Source of the DNA: an uncultured Alphaproteobacteria bacterium
GTDB lineage: Bacteria; Pseudomonadota; Alphaproteobacteria; HIMB59; GCA-002718135
Length of the DNA: 64,000 nt
Assembly: GCA_902570155.1 (NCBI GenBank)
Contig: CACFXU010000004.1
Location: 59,944 to 123,943 of the forward strand
Direction: 5' to 3'
Shown here: piece after piece, positions 29,120-38,050 of the stretch
How the letters are laid out: each line of letters begins with the position of its first letter
Position numbering within the stretch: position 1 is the stretch's first letter
Translations under genes and position numbers: made by a program
Notes under the pieces: model-generated
The model's input: only the letters and a program-made list of their open reading frames with translations
Database searches by the model: none
Told to the model about the DNA's origin: nothing

Positions 29120-30146
29120 AAATATTGAAATAATTCAGCCTGATGATTGGCATGTACATTTTAGAGAAGGTGACATGTTAGAAATGGTTACTAATTTCTC
29201 CTCAAGAATAAATAATAGATGTGTGGCAATGCCAAATACAGAAATTCCCATAACAGATACTAATAAAGCTTCTGCTTATAAAGAGCTTTTAAATAAAGCA
29301 TCTAGTAATAATTTTGAACCACTTATACCTTGTTATTTAAATGAAAATTTAGATTTAGAAGATTTTAGAAAAGGTATGCAAAATAAAGTTTTCTTTGGGT
29401 CTAAACTTTATCCCTCAAATGCAACTACAAACTCAAGTCATGGAGTTAGTGATATTTCGAAAATCTTTAAATTTTTAGAAATTTTAGAAGAGGAAAAAAG
29501 TCCATTACTAATACACGGTGAAAAGGTAGCTGAAGATATAGATATTTTTGATAGAGAAAAATATTTTATAGATGATGAATTAAGCATTATTAGAAAAAAA
29601 TTTCCCCTTTTAAAAATTACTCTTGAGCATGTATCAACTTCATATGGAGTTAAATATGTGAAAGAAAATAAAAATATTGCAGGAACAATCACACCACACC
29701 ATATGCTTTTAACAAAAAAAGATGTATTTCATGATGACTTTATTAATCCCCATCATTTTTGTATGCCAGTTGTTAAAAACGAAACAGATTTAATAGAATT
29801 AAGAAAAGCAGCATGTCACAATAATTCTAAATTTTTTTTAGGTACTGATTCAGCTCCACATCCAATTCAAGAAAAAAAACCAGATATGTCATCTAAGCCA
29901 GGAATATTTTCCTCTCCTTGCTCACTAGAATTATATGCAGAAATTTTCGATCAAGAAAATGCAATTGATAAGTTAGAGATATTTTGTTCAATAAATGGCG
30001 CAAAACATTATAGTTTTCCAATTAATGATAAAAAAATTAAATTAGAAAAAGAGGAATGGATTATGACAGAATTATCTAGTTACAAAGATATTCAGGTTAA
30101 GAATTTTTATGCTAATAAAAAAATTAATTGGAAAGTAGTCCATTAA
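29112..30146 (+). CDS. pyrC: Dihydroorotase
   Basis: DDWHVHFREGDML, MPNTEIPITD, GTDSAPHPIQEK, KKINWKV. Confidence 0.93.
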   Translation: MNKNIEIIQPDDWHVHFREGDMLEMVTNFSSRINNRCVAMPNTEIPITDTNKASAYKELLNKASSNNFEPLIPCYLNENLDLEDFRKGMQNKVFFGSKLYPSNATTNSSHGVSDISKIFKFLEILEEEKSPLLIHGEKVAEDIDIFDREKYFIDDELSIIRKKFPLLKITLEHVSTSYGVKYVKENKNIAGTITPHHMLLTKKDVFHDDFINPHHFCMPVVKNETDLIELRKAACHNNSKFFLGTDSAPHPIQEKKPDMSSKPGIFSSPCSLELYAEIFDQENAIDKLEIFCSINGAKHYSFPINDKKIKLEKEEWIMTELSSYKDIQVKNFYANKKINWKVVH

Positions 30147-30163
30147 TCTTTATAGAAATATTA

Positions 30164-30520
30164 ATGTCATTAGGAACAAAAATTTATACTTGGTTTAAGG
30201 GCAACTTAGTTGGTAGTGATGAATTAGGAAATAAATATTACTGCAGCTCTAAAGATTTTAAAAATTTGAAAGCAAAAAGATGGGTAATTTTTAATGGCGA
30301 AATAGAAGCCTCAAATATTCCACCGCATTGGCATGCCTGGCTTCACAAATCGATTGATAATCCTCCACTTGACTATTCGCATAAATATAAATGGCAAAAA
30401 AATCATAAACCAAATATGACTGGTACTAGTGATGCATATTTCCCATCATCTCATCCTCTTTCAAAAAATTATGACCCAGAAAAAAAAGAAGAAGAATATA
30501 AATCTTGGACTCCTAATTAG
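30164..30520 (+). CDS. NDUFA12 / complex I B17.2-like subunit
   Basis: TWFKGNLVGSDELGNKYYCS, RWVIFNGEIEASNIPPHWHAWLH; ATG at 30164 gives the canonical start MSLGTKIYTWFKG. Confidence 0.88.
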   Translation: MSLGTKIYTWFKGNLVGSDELGNKYYCSSKDFKNLKAKRWVIFNGEIEASNIPPHWHAWLHKSIDNPPLDYSHKYKWQKNHKPNMTGTSDAYFPSSHPLSKNYDPEKKEEEYKSWTPN

Positions 30521-30875
30521 AGTAACATTTTTTTTTCTCTTACCGTTAACTGTTTCTGCTGAGACTATTGAAAAAAAATATGCTTCTTTTAAGTTATTAA
30601 ACAAGACTACTAATAAAGTTTCTACTAAGGATATTTTGGTAAGTTCGAAAATATCATGGGAAACTTTAAATATTGAAGTTTTGTATTGCGGTAGCACTCC
30701 TCCAACTGAAATTCCTGAAGACTATGTTTTGATAGATGTATACGATACTATCAATAATGAAAATACTAATATTTATAAAGGCTGGATGATTTCTTCTTCC
30801 CCCGATGTTACTCCGTTAGAAAATCCTATTTATGATCTTTGGTTAGTTGATTGTAGTAACGATAAGACTTCTTGA
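30471..30875 (+). CDS. DUF2155 domain-containing exported protein
   Basis: MTQKKKKKNINLGLLIRVTFFFLLPLTVSA signal-like N-terminus, then the KTTNKVSTKDILVSSKISWETLNIEVLYCGSTPPTE... DVYDLWLVDC pattern. Start uncertain. Confidence 0.72.
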   Translation: MTQKKKKKNINLGLLIRVTFFFLLPLTVSAETIEKKYASFKLLNKTTNKVSTKDILVSSKISWETLNIEVLYCGSTPPTEIPEDYVLIDVYDTINNENTNIYKGWMISSSPDVTPLENPIYDLWLVDCSNDKTS

Positions 30876-31483
30876 AAATTATTAATTTTTTTAAAAAAAC
30901 TTTCAATTTCTAAACTTTCTTTTAGTTTATTTTCATAAATTTCAGTTTCTATCTCATACGCTCCAAACTGAACTAAATGAGGATTGAAAAACTGTGAATC
31001 TAAAATAGAAAAATTATTTTTTTTCAATATTGCCAATAAATAAAGTAGACAAAACTTACTTGTATTGGTCTTTAAACTAAACATGCTTTCACCAAAAAAA
31101 CATGAACCTATATGTAAACCGTATAAACCACCAATTAGATTATCATCTTCATAACATTCTACACTGTGACATTTACCTATTTTGTGTAATTCAATATATG
31201 TATCCAAAATAATTTGATTAATCCAAGTATCTTGATCTTTTCTTTTAATTTCTTTGCAAAACTCTATAACTTTTGCAAAATTTTGATCAATTTTAAAACT
31301 ATATTTTGTTTTTTTAAACTCACTAAAAAGTTTCTTTGGAAAATGAAAATTTGAAATTGGAATGATAAATCTTAATTTGGGTTTATAAAATTTTATTTCT
31401 TCAGAATACTTACTATCAGCCATTGGAAAGTAAGCTTTTTTATAAAATTCTATTAAGCTATTTAAATCAATTATTTTACTCAA
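30830..31483 (-). CDS. aat: Leucyl/phenylalanyl-tRNA-protein transferase
   Basis: AYFPMADSKYSEEIKFYKPKLRFIIPI, NQIILDTYIELHKIGKCHSVECYEDDNLIGGLYGLHIGSCFFGESMFS. Confidence 0.9.
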   Translation of the reverse strand: MSKIIDLNSLIEFYKKAYFPMADSKYSEEIKFYKPKLRFIIPISNFHFPKKLFSEFKKTKYSFKIDQNFAKVIEFCKEIKRKDQDTWINQIILDTYIELHKIGKCHSVECYEDDNLIGGLYGLHIGSCFFGESMFSLKTNTSKFCLLYLLAILKKNNFSILDSQFFNPHLVQFGAYEIETEIYENKLKESLEIESFFKKINNFQEVLSLLQSTNQRS

Positions 31484-32807
31484 TTAAATTTGACATAAAA
31501 TTAATGTTGTAACTTCCTCTTTTAAACTCATCAGTTTGAATAATTTTTTGATGTAGTTGAATATTAGTATTTATTCCCATAATAACATATTCTTCTAGCG
31601 CTCTATTCATTTTTTTTAGAGCTTCTGATCTTGTAGCACCGTAGGTAATTAGCTTACCAATCATACTATCATAGTGGGATGGAATTGAGTATCCATCATA
31701 AACAGCTGAGTCTACTCGAATACCTAGTCCTCCAGGTTGATGATACTGTGTTATCTTACCAGGTGAAGGTATAAAACTCTCTGGATGTTCGGCGTTAATT
31801 CGACATTCAATTGAGTTTCCTTTTAATTTTATATCTTCTTGTTTTATTGTAAGTTTTTCACCATTAGCGACAAGAATTTGCTCCTTCACTAGATCTATTC
31901 CAGTAACCATTTCTGTGACTGGGTGTTCAACTTGTAATCTTGTATTCATTTCCATAAAATAAAATTCATTATTTTCATATAAGAATTCTAATGTTCCAAC
32001 TCCTTCATATCCGATTTCTTTCATAGATTTTCTACAAAGTTCAGAAATTTTTTCTCTATTTTCATTTGTTAGAACTGAACTTGGACTTTCTTCAATAAGT
32101 TTTTGATGCTTCCTTTGAATTGAGCAATCTCTTTCTCCAAGAGTAACAACATTTCCAAATGAATCACAAAGAACTTGAATTTCAATATGTTTGGGAGATG
32201 TTAAAAATTTTTCTAAATAAACATTTTCATCATTAAATGATTTTTTTGCTTCAATTTTTGCTTCATTTATAGCTTTATTTAAATCATCTTCTTCTGTGAC
32301 AATTCTCATTCCTTTTCCACCACCACCACTCGCTGCTTTTACAATAATTGGGTATTTTACTTTTTTTATAAAATCTTCAATTTTATTTTTATCGCTTAAG
32401 TCATTTATACCTTTTACTGTTGGCACCCCAGTTTCATCCATTATTTTTTTTGCATCAATTTTGTTACCCATCATTTTGATGTGTTCCGATTTTGGCCCAA
32501 TAAATTTAATATTGTGTTCTTCAATAATTTCGGCAAACCTTTGATTTTCACTTAAAAAACCATATCCAGGATGAATTGCATCTACATCAGTTAATGTTGC
32601 AGCAGTTATAATTGCAGGTATGTTTAAATAACTAGATTGTGCAGAGGCTGGTCCGACACAAATACTTTCATCTGCCATTCTTACATGCATTGCATTTTCA
32701 TCAACATCAGAGTGAATTGCTACAGTTTTTATTCCTAATTCTCTGCAAGCTCTAAGAACACGTAAAGCAATTTCACCTCTATTAGCAATCAATATTTTTT
32801 TGAACAT
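31476..32807 (-). CDS. accC: Acetyl-CoA carboxylase biotin carboxylase subunit
   Basis: FKKILIANRGEIALRVLRACRELGI, AASGGGGKGMRIV, FMEMNTRLQVEHPVTEMVTGIDLV. Confidence 0.96.
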   Translation of the reverse strand: MFKKILIANRGEIALRVLRACRELGIKTVAIHSDVDENAMHVRMADESICVGPASAQSSYLNIPAIITAATLTDVDAIHPGYGFLSENQRFAEIIEEHNIKFIGPKSEHIKMMGNKIDAKKIMDETGVPTVKGINDLSDKNKIEDFIKKVKYPIIVKAASGGGGKGMRIVTEEDDLNKAINEAKIEAKKSFNDENVYLEKFLTSPKHIEIQVLCDSFGNVVTLGERDCSIQRKHQKLIEESPSSVLTNENREKISELCRKSMKEIGYEGVGTLEFLYENNEFYFMEMNTRLQVEHPVTEMVTGIDLVKEQILVANGEKLTIKQEDIKLKGNSIECRINAEHPESFIPSPGKITQYHQPGGLGIRVDSAVYDGYSIPSHYDSMIGKLITYGATRSEALKKMNRALEEYVIMGINTNIQLHQKIIQTDEFKRGSYNINFMSNLIE

Positions 32808-33253
32808 TATTCAAAAATTATAAGAGTATCACCATATTCAACGGGCTGGCTATTCAATGTAACTATTTTTTTGATAATACCAGATCTAGGGGCTTTAATT
32901 TCATTAAAAGTTTTCATTGCTTCAATTAACAATAAAGTATCACCAGCTTTAACGTGTTGACCAACTTTAACATAAGGTTGCGAATTTGGATCAGCAGAAA
33001 GATAAGCAACTCCTACCATTGGAGATTTAACAATATTATCTTCATTTACAACTTCATTTGTATTTTTGACCTCTTTAATTTCAGTATTTTTTTGTATTTT
33101 TTGAACAGGAACATTGTTTTGGACAAATTCATTTGAGGTAATCTCAATTTCATAATCATTTTTTTTAATTTTTATTTTAGCAACACTATTAATTTTTGAT
33201 TCTTTAACAATTAACTTAATATTCTCTAAATCTGTTTTATCTATTTTAGTCAT
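32807..33253 (-). CDS. accB: Acetyl-CoA carboxylase biotin carboxyl carrier protein
   Basis: C-terminal biotinylation motif LLIEAMKTFNEIKAP; upstream of accC. Confidence 0.95.
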   Translation of the reverse strand: MTKIDKTDLENIKLIVKESKINSVAKIKIKKNDYEIEITSNEFVQNNVPVQKIQKNTEIKEVKNTNEVVNEDNIVKSPMVGVAYLSADPNSQPYVKVGQHVKAGDTLLLIEAMKTFNEIKAPRSGIIKKIVTLNSQPVEYGDTLIIFE

Positions 33254-33255
33254 AC

Positions 33256-33693
33256 TTATTTATAAATTAATTTGTATATTGCTTCAATTCCTAGAAGATA
33301 ACTATTTCCACCAAATCCACATATTAAACCATGCACTCCTTCGGAAGTAATACTTTTTTTTCTATACTCTTCTCTTGAATAAATATTTGAAAGATGAATT
33401 TCTATCTTGGGCTTATGTGTTGCTCTTAATGAATCTAGAATGGCTATTGATGAATGGGTAAAAGCTGCTGGATTAATAATTAGGCCATCAAATTTATCAT
33501 TTACTTCGTGAATTTTATCAATTATTTCGCCTTCATTGTTAGATTGGAAGAAAATAATTTCCAATTGCTTTTCTATACCTTTTTTTTCACAATCAGATTT
33601 AATCTTATCTAAACTGTCTTTGCCATAAATATCATCTTCTCTATTACCCAATAAATTTAGGTTAGGGCCATTAATAATTAATATTTTTTTCAT
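33256..33693 (-). CDS. aroQ: 3-dehydroquinate dehydratase, type II
   Basis: INGPNLNLLGNRE, QSNNEGEIIDKIHE, INPAAFTHSSIAILD, EIHLSNIYSREEYR. Confidence 0.95.
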   Translation of the reverse strand: MKKILIINGPNLNLLGNREDDIYGKDSLDKIKSDCEKKGIEKQLEIIFFQSNNEGEIIDKIHEVNDKFDGLIINPAAFTHSSIAILDSLRATHKPKIEIHLSNIYSREEYRKKSITSEGVHGLICGFGGNSYLLGIEAIYKLIYK

Positions 33694-33694
33694 T

Positions 33695-34753
33695 CTATTT
33701 AAAATGTTTACTTAATTTTAAACCTTGATTTTGATAATTTGATTTAATATCTTTTCCGTATACAATAATACTTTTTTTATTCAACTTTTCATATTTAATT
33801 CTTGCTATAGTTTGACCATCTTCTAACAAAAAAGGTACTTCATTTGTTTTTACTTCCAAAACTGCATATGATCCATTAGGTAGGCCAAAACCTGGGTCAA
33901 AAAAACCTGCATAATGTGCTCTGAAATCTCCAATACCTGTATCATAAGGTATCATTTCACCAGCTAAATTGGATGGTATTAAGACCTTTTCTTTTGATCT
34001 CAAAATATAAAATTTGTTTTTTTCAATTACTAATTTTTTATTATTCTTTCTAATTATTTTCCAAAAATCATTTATGTTATGAGATTTAATTTTAGAAAAA
34101 TTTAGAACTGGAGTATGTTTTTTGGCCACATAAGCGACTATGTGTGATCCAGACAGATCAACAGATAACTTTAATCCATTATCAATTTTAATAACCTCTC
34201 TAGTTTGATTAGAAATTTTCTGTTTTTTATTAATGTTAATTAATTGCTTATCAGTCAAATAATTATGATTTTTATTTACTAGTCTTAATTGATTTAAAGA
34301 ATTATATTTCTTAAATGAAACATCAAATGATCTTGAAGTTATTTCTAAAAAAATTTCACCTTTATAATTTTTAGGAATTTTTTCATATTCTTCTGCATAA
34401 TCAACAAGTGATCTACAAAAAATATCTAATCTGCCAGTACTACTTTTTGGGTTGCAGTGACCAAATATATTATTCTTTAAATTAAGGCTTTCATTCAGTC
34501 TAACAATATAAGTCTTGTTTTTTCTAAATATAAATTCTCTACTTAGATTTATTTTTTTAATAGCTAAATGTTTTAATTTATCCCGAACTTTAGAATTATA
34601 GGATAAGAAGCTATACTTAATTTCATAGCATTCCTCACTTAATGACAAGTCTATGCTTGATGGTTGTATTTGATTATTTGTAATATTTTCAGCGTTTATA
34701 AAATTTTTATTAATTAAATTTATATAATCTTGATATACTAGAGATCCATTCAT
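33695..34753 (-). CDS. 2'-deoxycytidine 5'-triphosphate deaminase-like
   Basis: 352 aa, tandem dUTPase/Dcd-like features: IQPSSIDLSLSEECY, GHCNPKSSTGRLDIFCR, YDTGIGDFRAHYAGFFDPGFGLP. Confidence 0.82.
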   Translation of the reverse strand: MNGSLVYQDYINLINKNFINAENITNNQIQPSSIDLSLSEECYEIKYSFLSYNSKVRDKLKHLAIKKINLSREFIFRKNKTYIVRLNESLNLKNNIFGHCNPKSSTGRLDIFCRSLVDYAEEYEKIPKNYKGEIFLEITSRSFDVSFKKYNSLNQLRLVNKNHNYLTDKQLININKKQKISNQTREVIKIDNGLKLSVDLSGSHIVAYVAKKHTPVLNFSKIKSHNINDFWKIIRKNNKKLVIEKNKFYILRSKEKVLIPSNLAGEMIPYDTGIGDFRAHYAGFFDPGFGLPNGSYAVLEVKTNEVPFLLEDGQTIARIKYEKLNKKSIIVYGKDIKSNYQNQGLKLSKHFK

Positions 34754-36054
34754 TAATTTACATTCTCAATCATATTAACAAGTTTTAATAAATCACTATC
34801 TTTAGTATTTTTATAATTTTTTATTTCTATATCAAAAACTTCTTTTTCCATATCATCAATTGATAAAAAAAAGTTAAAGAACTCTAACCATTCATTTTTA
34901 TTTAATTTTTGTGCTAGTTCAAAATATTTTAATAGAACATTTTTATTATTATAAAATTTATATAAAAGATTTTTATTATTTTCAAAAATTATTTCTGTAT
35001 CATTATTAGATAAATTTTTTGTTTCTATATTTTCAAATATTCTAATTTGAGCGTAATAATTTAAAGGATATTTTTCTAAATTTTTTTTATAAAACTTTTT
35101 AGCTTCTTTAGTATATCCGTAAGAGAATAATATATCTGCTTTAGTTTCTAGTAGAAAATTATTATTATTCTTTTTAATTATTTCATTTAAATTCTGTAGG
35201 GACATTTTTAGATTTCCACTTCTAGCTAATTTTATTGATTCTGCATAAGTTTTAAAAGGTTCATTTAATGCAGTTAAAACTTCCTCATTATCACTATAAC
35301 CTAAAAATTTTGCTTTTATGTAATTAAATCTTTTATTATAATTTTCATTCAAATTATTTTTTTTATTGTCTTCAAAGTTTTTTATTAATAAAATCCTATC
35401 CTCAAAATATGGATGCGTACTAACTCTTTGATCATCTTTTGAAAAACCTTTATTTAATAATTTTTGCTCTATTGTTTCTAATAATATTTGAATAGATTCT
35501 GAATTAGTTCTTAGTAAATTTAGTGTTTTCAATGCATATAAATCTGCTTCCATTTCTTGATCTTTACTAAATACAATATATCGATTTGATAAAGCACCTG
35601 AAGTCAGAATACTGCCTTGTAACAATTGAGGGTTTTGAGTTAATGCTGATCCCGCTATTACAGATAAAAGGCCTAGAGTATTATATTTTTTAGTGTTTTC
35701 TATTGTTTTTTTTCTTAGTGCAATATGATTGAGATCTATATGACCAACTTCATGAGCTAATACTGACATTAAAGCAACATAATCTGCGCAATGAATAATT
35801 AAGCCAGAATTAATATGTATTACATTATTAATATCTACAAAAGCATTTATTTCATTACTATTATTTAATTTAAAAGTAATTTTTTTATTTATTTTATTTA
35901 CTTCAATAATATCTTCAATAATTTCTTTAACAAATTCTTCTGTTTCATAATCTAGTATTTGTGAGCTATAACTAATATCTGAAGAAAAAATAAAAAATAA
36001 CAAATAAATTGATATTTTTTTAAGACCACCATCCAGTTTTTTCTTCATCTTCAT
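34753..36054 (-). CDS. M48 family metalloprotease with TPR-like C-terminal region
   Basis: HEXXH motif in ALMSVLAHEVGHIDLNH, EMEADLYALKTL; 433 aa with signal-like N-terminus. Confidence 0.88.
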   Translation of the reverse strand: MKMKKKLDGGLKKISIYLLFFIFSSDISYSSQILDYETEEFVKEIIEDIIEVNKINKKITFKLNNSNEINAFVDINNVIHINSGLIIHCADYVALMSVLAHEVGHIDLNHIALRKKTIENTKKYNTLGLLSVIAGSALTQNPQLLQGSILTSGALSNRYIVFSKDQEMEADLYALKTLNLLRTNSESIQILLETIEQKLLNKGFSKDDQRVSTHPYFEDRILLIKNFEDNKKNNLNENYNKRFNYIKAKFLGYSDNEEVLTALNEPFKTYAESIKLARSGNLKMSLQNLNEIIKKNNNNFLLETKADILFSYGYTKEAKKFYKKNLEKYPLNYYAQIRIFENIETKNLSNNDTEIIFENNKNLLYKFYNNKNVLLKYFELAQKLNKNEWLEFFNFFLSIDDMEKEVFDIEIKNYKNTKDSDLLKLVNMIENVN

Positions 36055-37942
36055 TTATTTCACCCTCTCTTAAATCAACATCTTTTTGTATATCAATTTT
36101 ATCATCTTTATTTATTTCATTATCATCTTTTTTTTTATCTTTGAGATTTTCTTTCTTTTTTTTAGTTTTTATTATTTTCTTTTTTTTCGTAACCTTAGCA
36201 GTTTTAACTTTCTTTTTATCACTTATTTTTTCAGGATCTTTAGAATGATTATTTTCATCAATTTCAATTAAAGGATCATGTAAAGAATATTGTGGATCAA
36301 AATAAAAATTAATTTTTGATTCAAATTTATTTTCTAATGAATTTATTTCACTCTTTTTATAATTTAACAAATTTTCTGCTAATGCACTATTACATTTAAC
36401 GTTAATTATTGAATTTTTATTTTCAGAGATTTTTTCTTTAATCACTTTTAATATCTGATCAATTATTGAAGAAGAATTCAAAATTAAACCTGATCCTTTG
36501 CAATAATTACATCTCTCAAAAGATTTATCTATTAAGCTCGACCTTAATCTTTGTCTCGAAAGTTCCATTAATCCAAACATGCTTATTCTTCCGATTTGAA
36601 CTCTCGCTCTATCTCTTACAAGAGCACTTTTTAAACTTTTTTCAACTTTAAAATTATTTCGATAATCATCCATATCAATGAAATCTATGACTACTAAACC
36701 TCCAAGATCTCTTAATCTTAGTTGTCTTGCTATCTCTACTGCTGCTTCTAAATTTGTTTTTAGAGCTGTATTTTCAATGTTTCTTTCTGATGTATTTTTC
36801 CCAGAGTTTACATCTACTGCCACCAGTGCTTCAGTTGTGTTAATTACAATAGAGCCACCAGATTTTAATTTTACATTAAGACTAAAAAGATCATTTATTT
36901 GTGTTTCAATATTATTGGAAGCAAAAAGTGAGTTTTCATCAGATTTGTATTGTTTTATTTTTTTTACAAATGTTGGTGCTAAATTTTTTGTAATTTTTTT
37001 AACCTTATCGTATCCATCTTTACCTTCAATTAAAATTTTTTCTACATCTTCACTTAGCATATCTCTAATTGCTCTTTTTAAAACGTTGCCTTCTTCATGA
37101 ATCATTTCTGGTGCTACTGATTTTAAAGTAATTTCTCTAATTTTATTCCATTGGCTTACAAGGAATGAGAGATCTTTTGAAATTTCTTTTTTTGTTCTTC
37201 CAATTCCAGCTGTTCTTACAATTACTGACATTTTTTCTGGTATTTCTACTGAAGATAAAATTTGCTTTAATTTCTTTCTTTCTTCTATATCTCCAATTTT
37301 TCTAGATATACCATCACTATTCATACTATTTGGCATTAAGACACAATATCTTCCTGCAAATGATAAATATGTTGTTAGTGCTGCCCCTTTTAAACCTCTT
37401 TCTTCTTTATTGATCTGAACAAGTAAGACCTGTTTAGGTCGAATTACATCTTGAATTTTATATTTTCTAAAATAATTAAAATATTCTTTTCTTGGGCTTA
37501 ATTTTTTATTTTTTCTTTTACTTATAGAAATAGTTTTTTCATCTGCATTTTCTTTTTCTTCCTCAGATTTAGTATCTATATTGTCATTCTCAGATTCATC
37601 TAGCTCATTTATATTTTCTGAGCTATGTAAATCCTCTTCTTCTTTTTCATTATTTATTTTATCATTAAGTTCTTTTATTTTTTCTTCATCTACAGCAGGA
37701 ATTTTAAAGTAATCTGGGTGTATCTCTGTAAGAGGTAAAAAACCATTTCTATTTTTTCCAAAATCAACAAATGCGGCTTGAAGTGAGGGTTCTATCCTTG
37801 TAATTTTAGCTAGATAAACATCACCTTTTACTGCATTTTTTTTATTTGTTTCAATTTCAAAATCGTCAAGTTTACCGTCTTCTGTAACAGCAATTCTTGT
37901 TTCAATGTTATTTGTTGTATCAATAAGTATATTTTTTGACAT
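36020..37942 (-). CDS. rne: Ribonuclease E/G
   Basis: MSKNILIDTTNNIETRIAV, S1 domain, VAVDVNSGKNTSERNIENTALKTNLEAA, RDLGGLVVIDFIDMDD, Cys pair CNYCKGSG, C-terminal EDEEKTGWWS. Confidence 0.92.
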   Translation of the reverse strand: MSKNILIDTTNNIETRIAVTEDGKLDDFEIETNKKNAVKGDVYLAKITRIEPSLQAAFVDFGKNRNGFLPLTEIHPDYFKIPAVDEEKIKELNDKINNEKEEEDLHSSENINELDESENDNIDTKSEEEKENADEKTISISKRKNKKLSPRKEYFNYFRKYKIQDVIRPKQVLLVQINKEERGLKGAALTTYLSFAGRYCVLMPNSMNSDGISRKIGDIEERKKLKQILSSVEIPEKMSVIVRTAGIGRTKKEISKDLSFLVSQWNKIREITLKSVAPEMIHEEGNVLKRAIRDMLSEDVEKILIEGKDGYDKVKKITKNLAPTFVKKIKQYKSDENSLFASNNIETQINDLFSLNVKLKSGGSIVINTTEALVAVDVNSGKNTSERNIENTALKTNLEAAVEIARQLRLRDLGGLVVIDFIDMDDYRNNFKVEKSLKSALVRDRARVQIGRISMFGLMELSRQRLRSSLIDKSFERCNYCKGSGLILNSSSIIDQILKVIKEKISENKNSIINVKCNSALAENLLNYKKSEINSLENKFESKINFYFDPQYSLHDPLIEIDENNHSKDPEKISDKKKVKTAKVTKKKKIIKTKKKKENLKDKKKDDNEINKDDKIDIQKDVDLREGEINEDEEKTGWWS

Positions 37943-38050
37943 AATGCCGAAACTCCATAAAAATTTTTATATATTAAAGTCATTTTTGAATATTTTTTTA
38001 TATTTGCCTAATGTCACATTTTTAACTATTTCACAATGTAGTTTAGAAAC

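Noticed and set aside
36086-37100. Several + strand ORFs opposite RNase E
   Set aside because: Antisense to K/E-rich codons, giving artificial F/L/S-rich translations.
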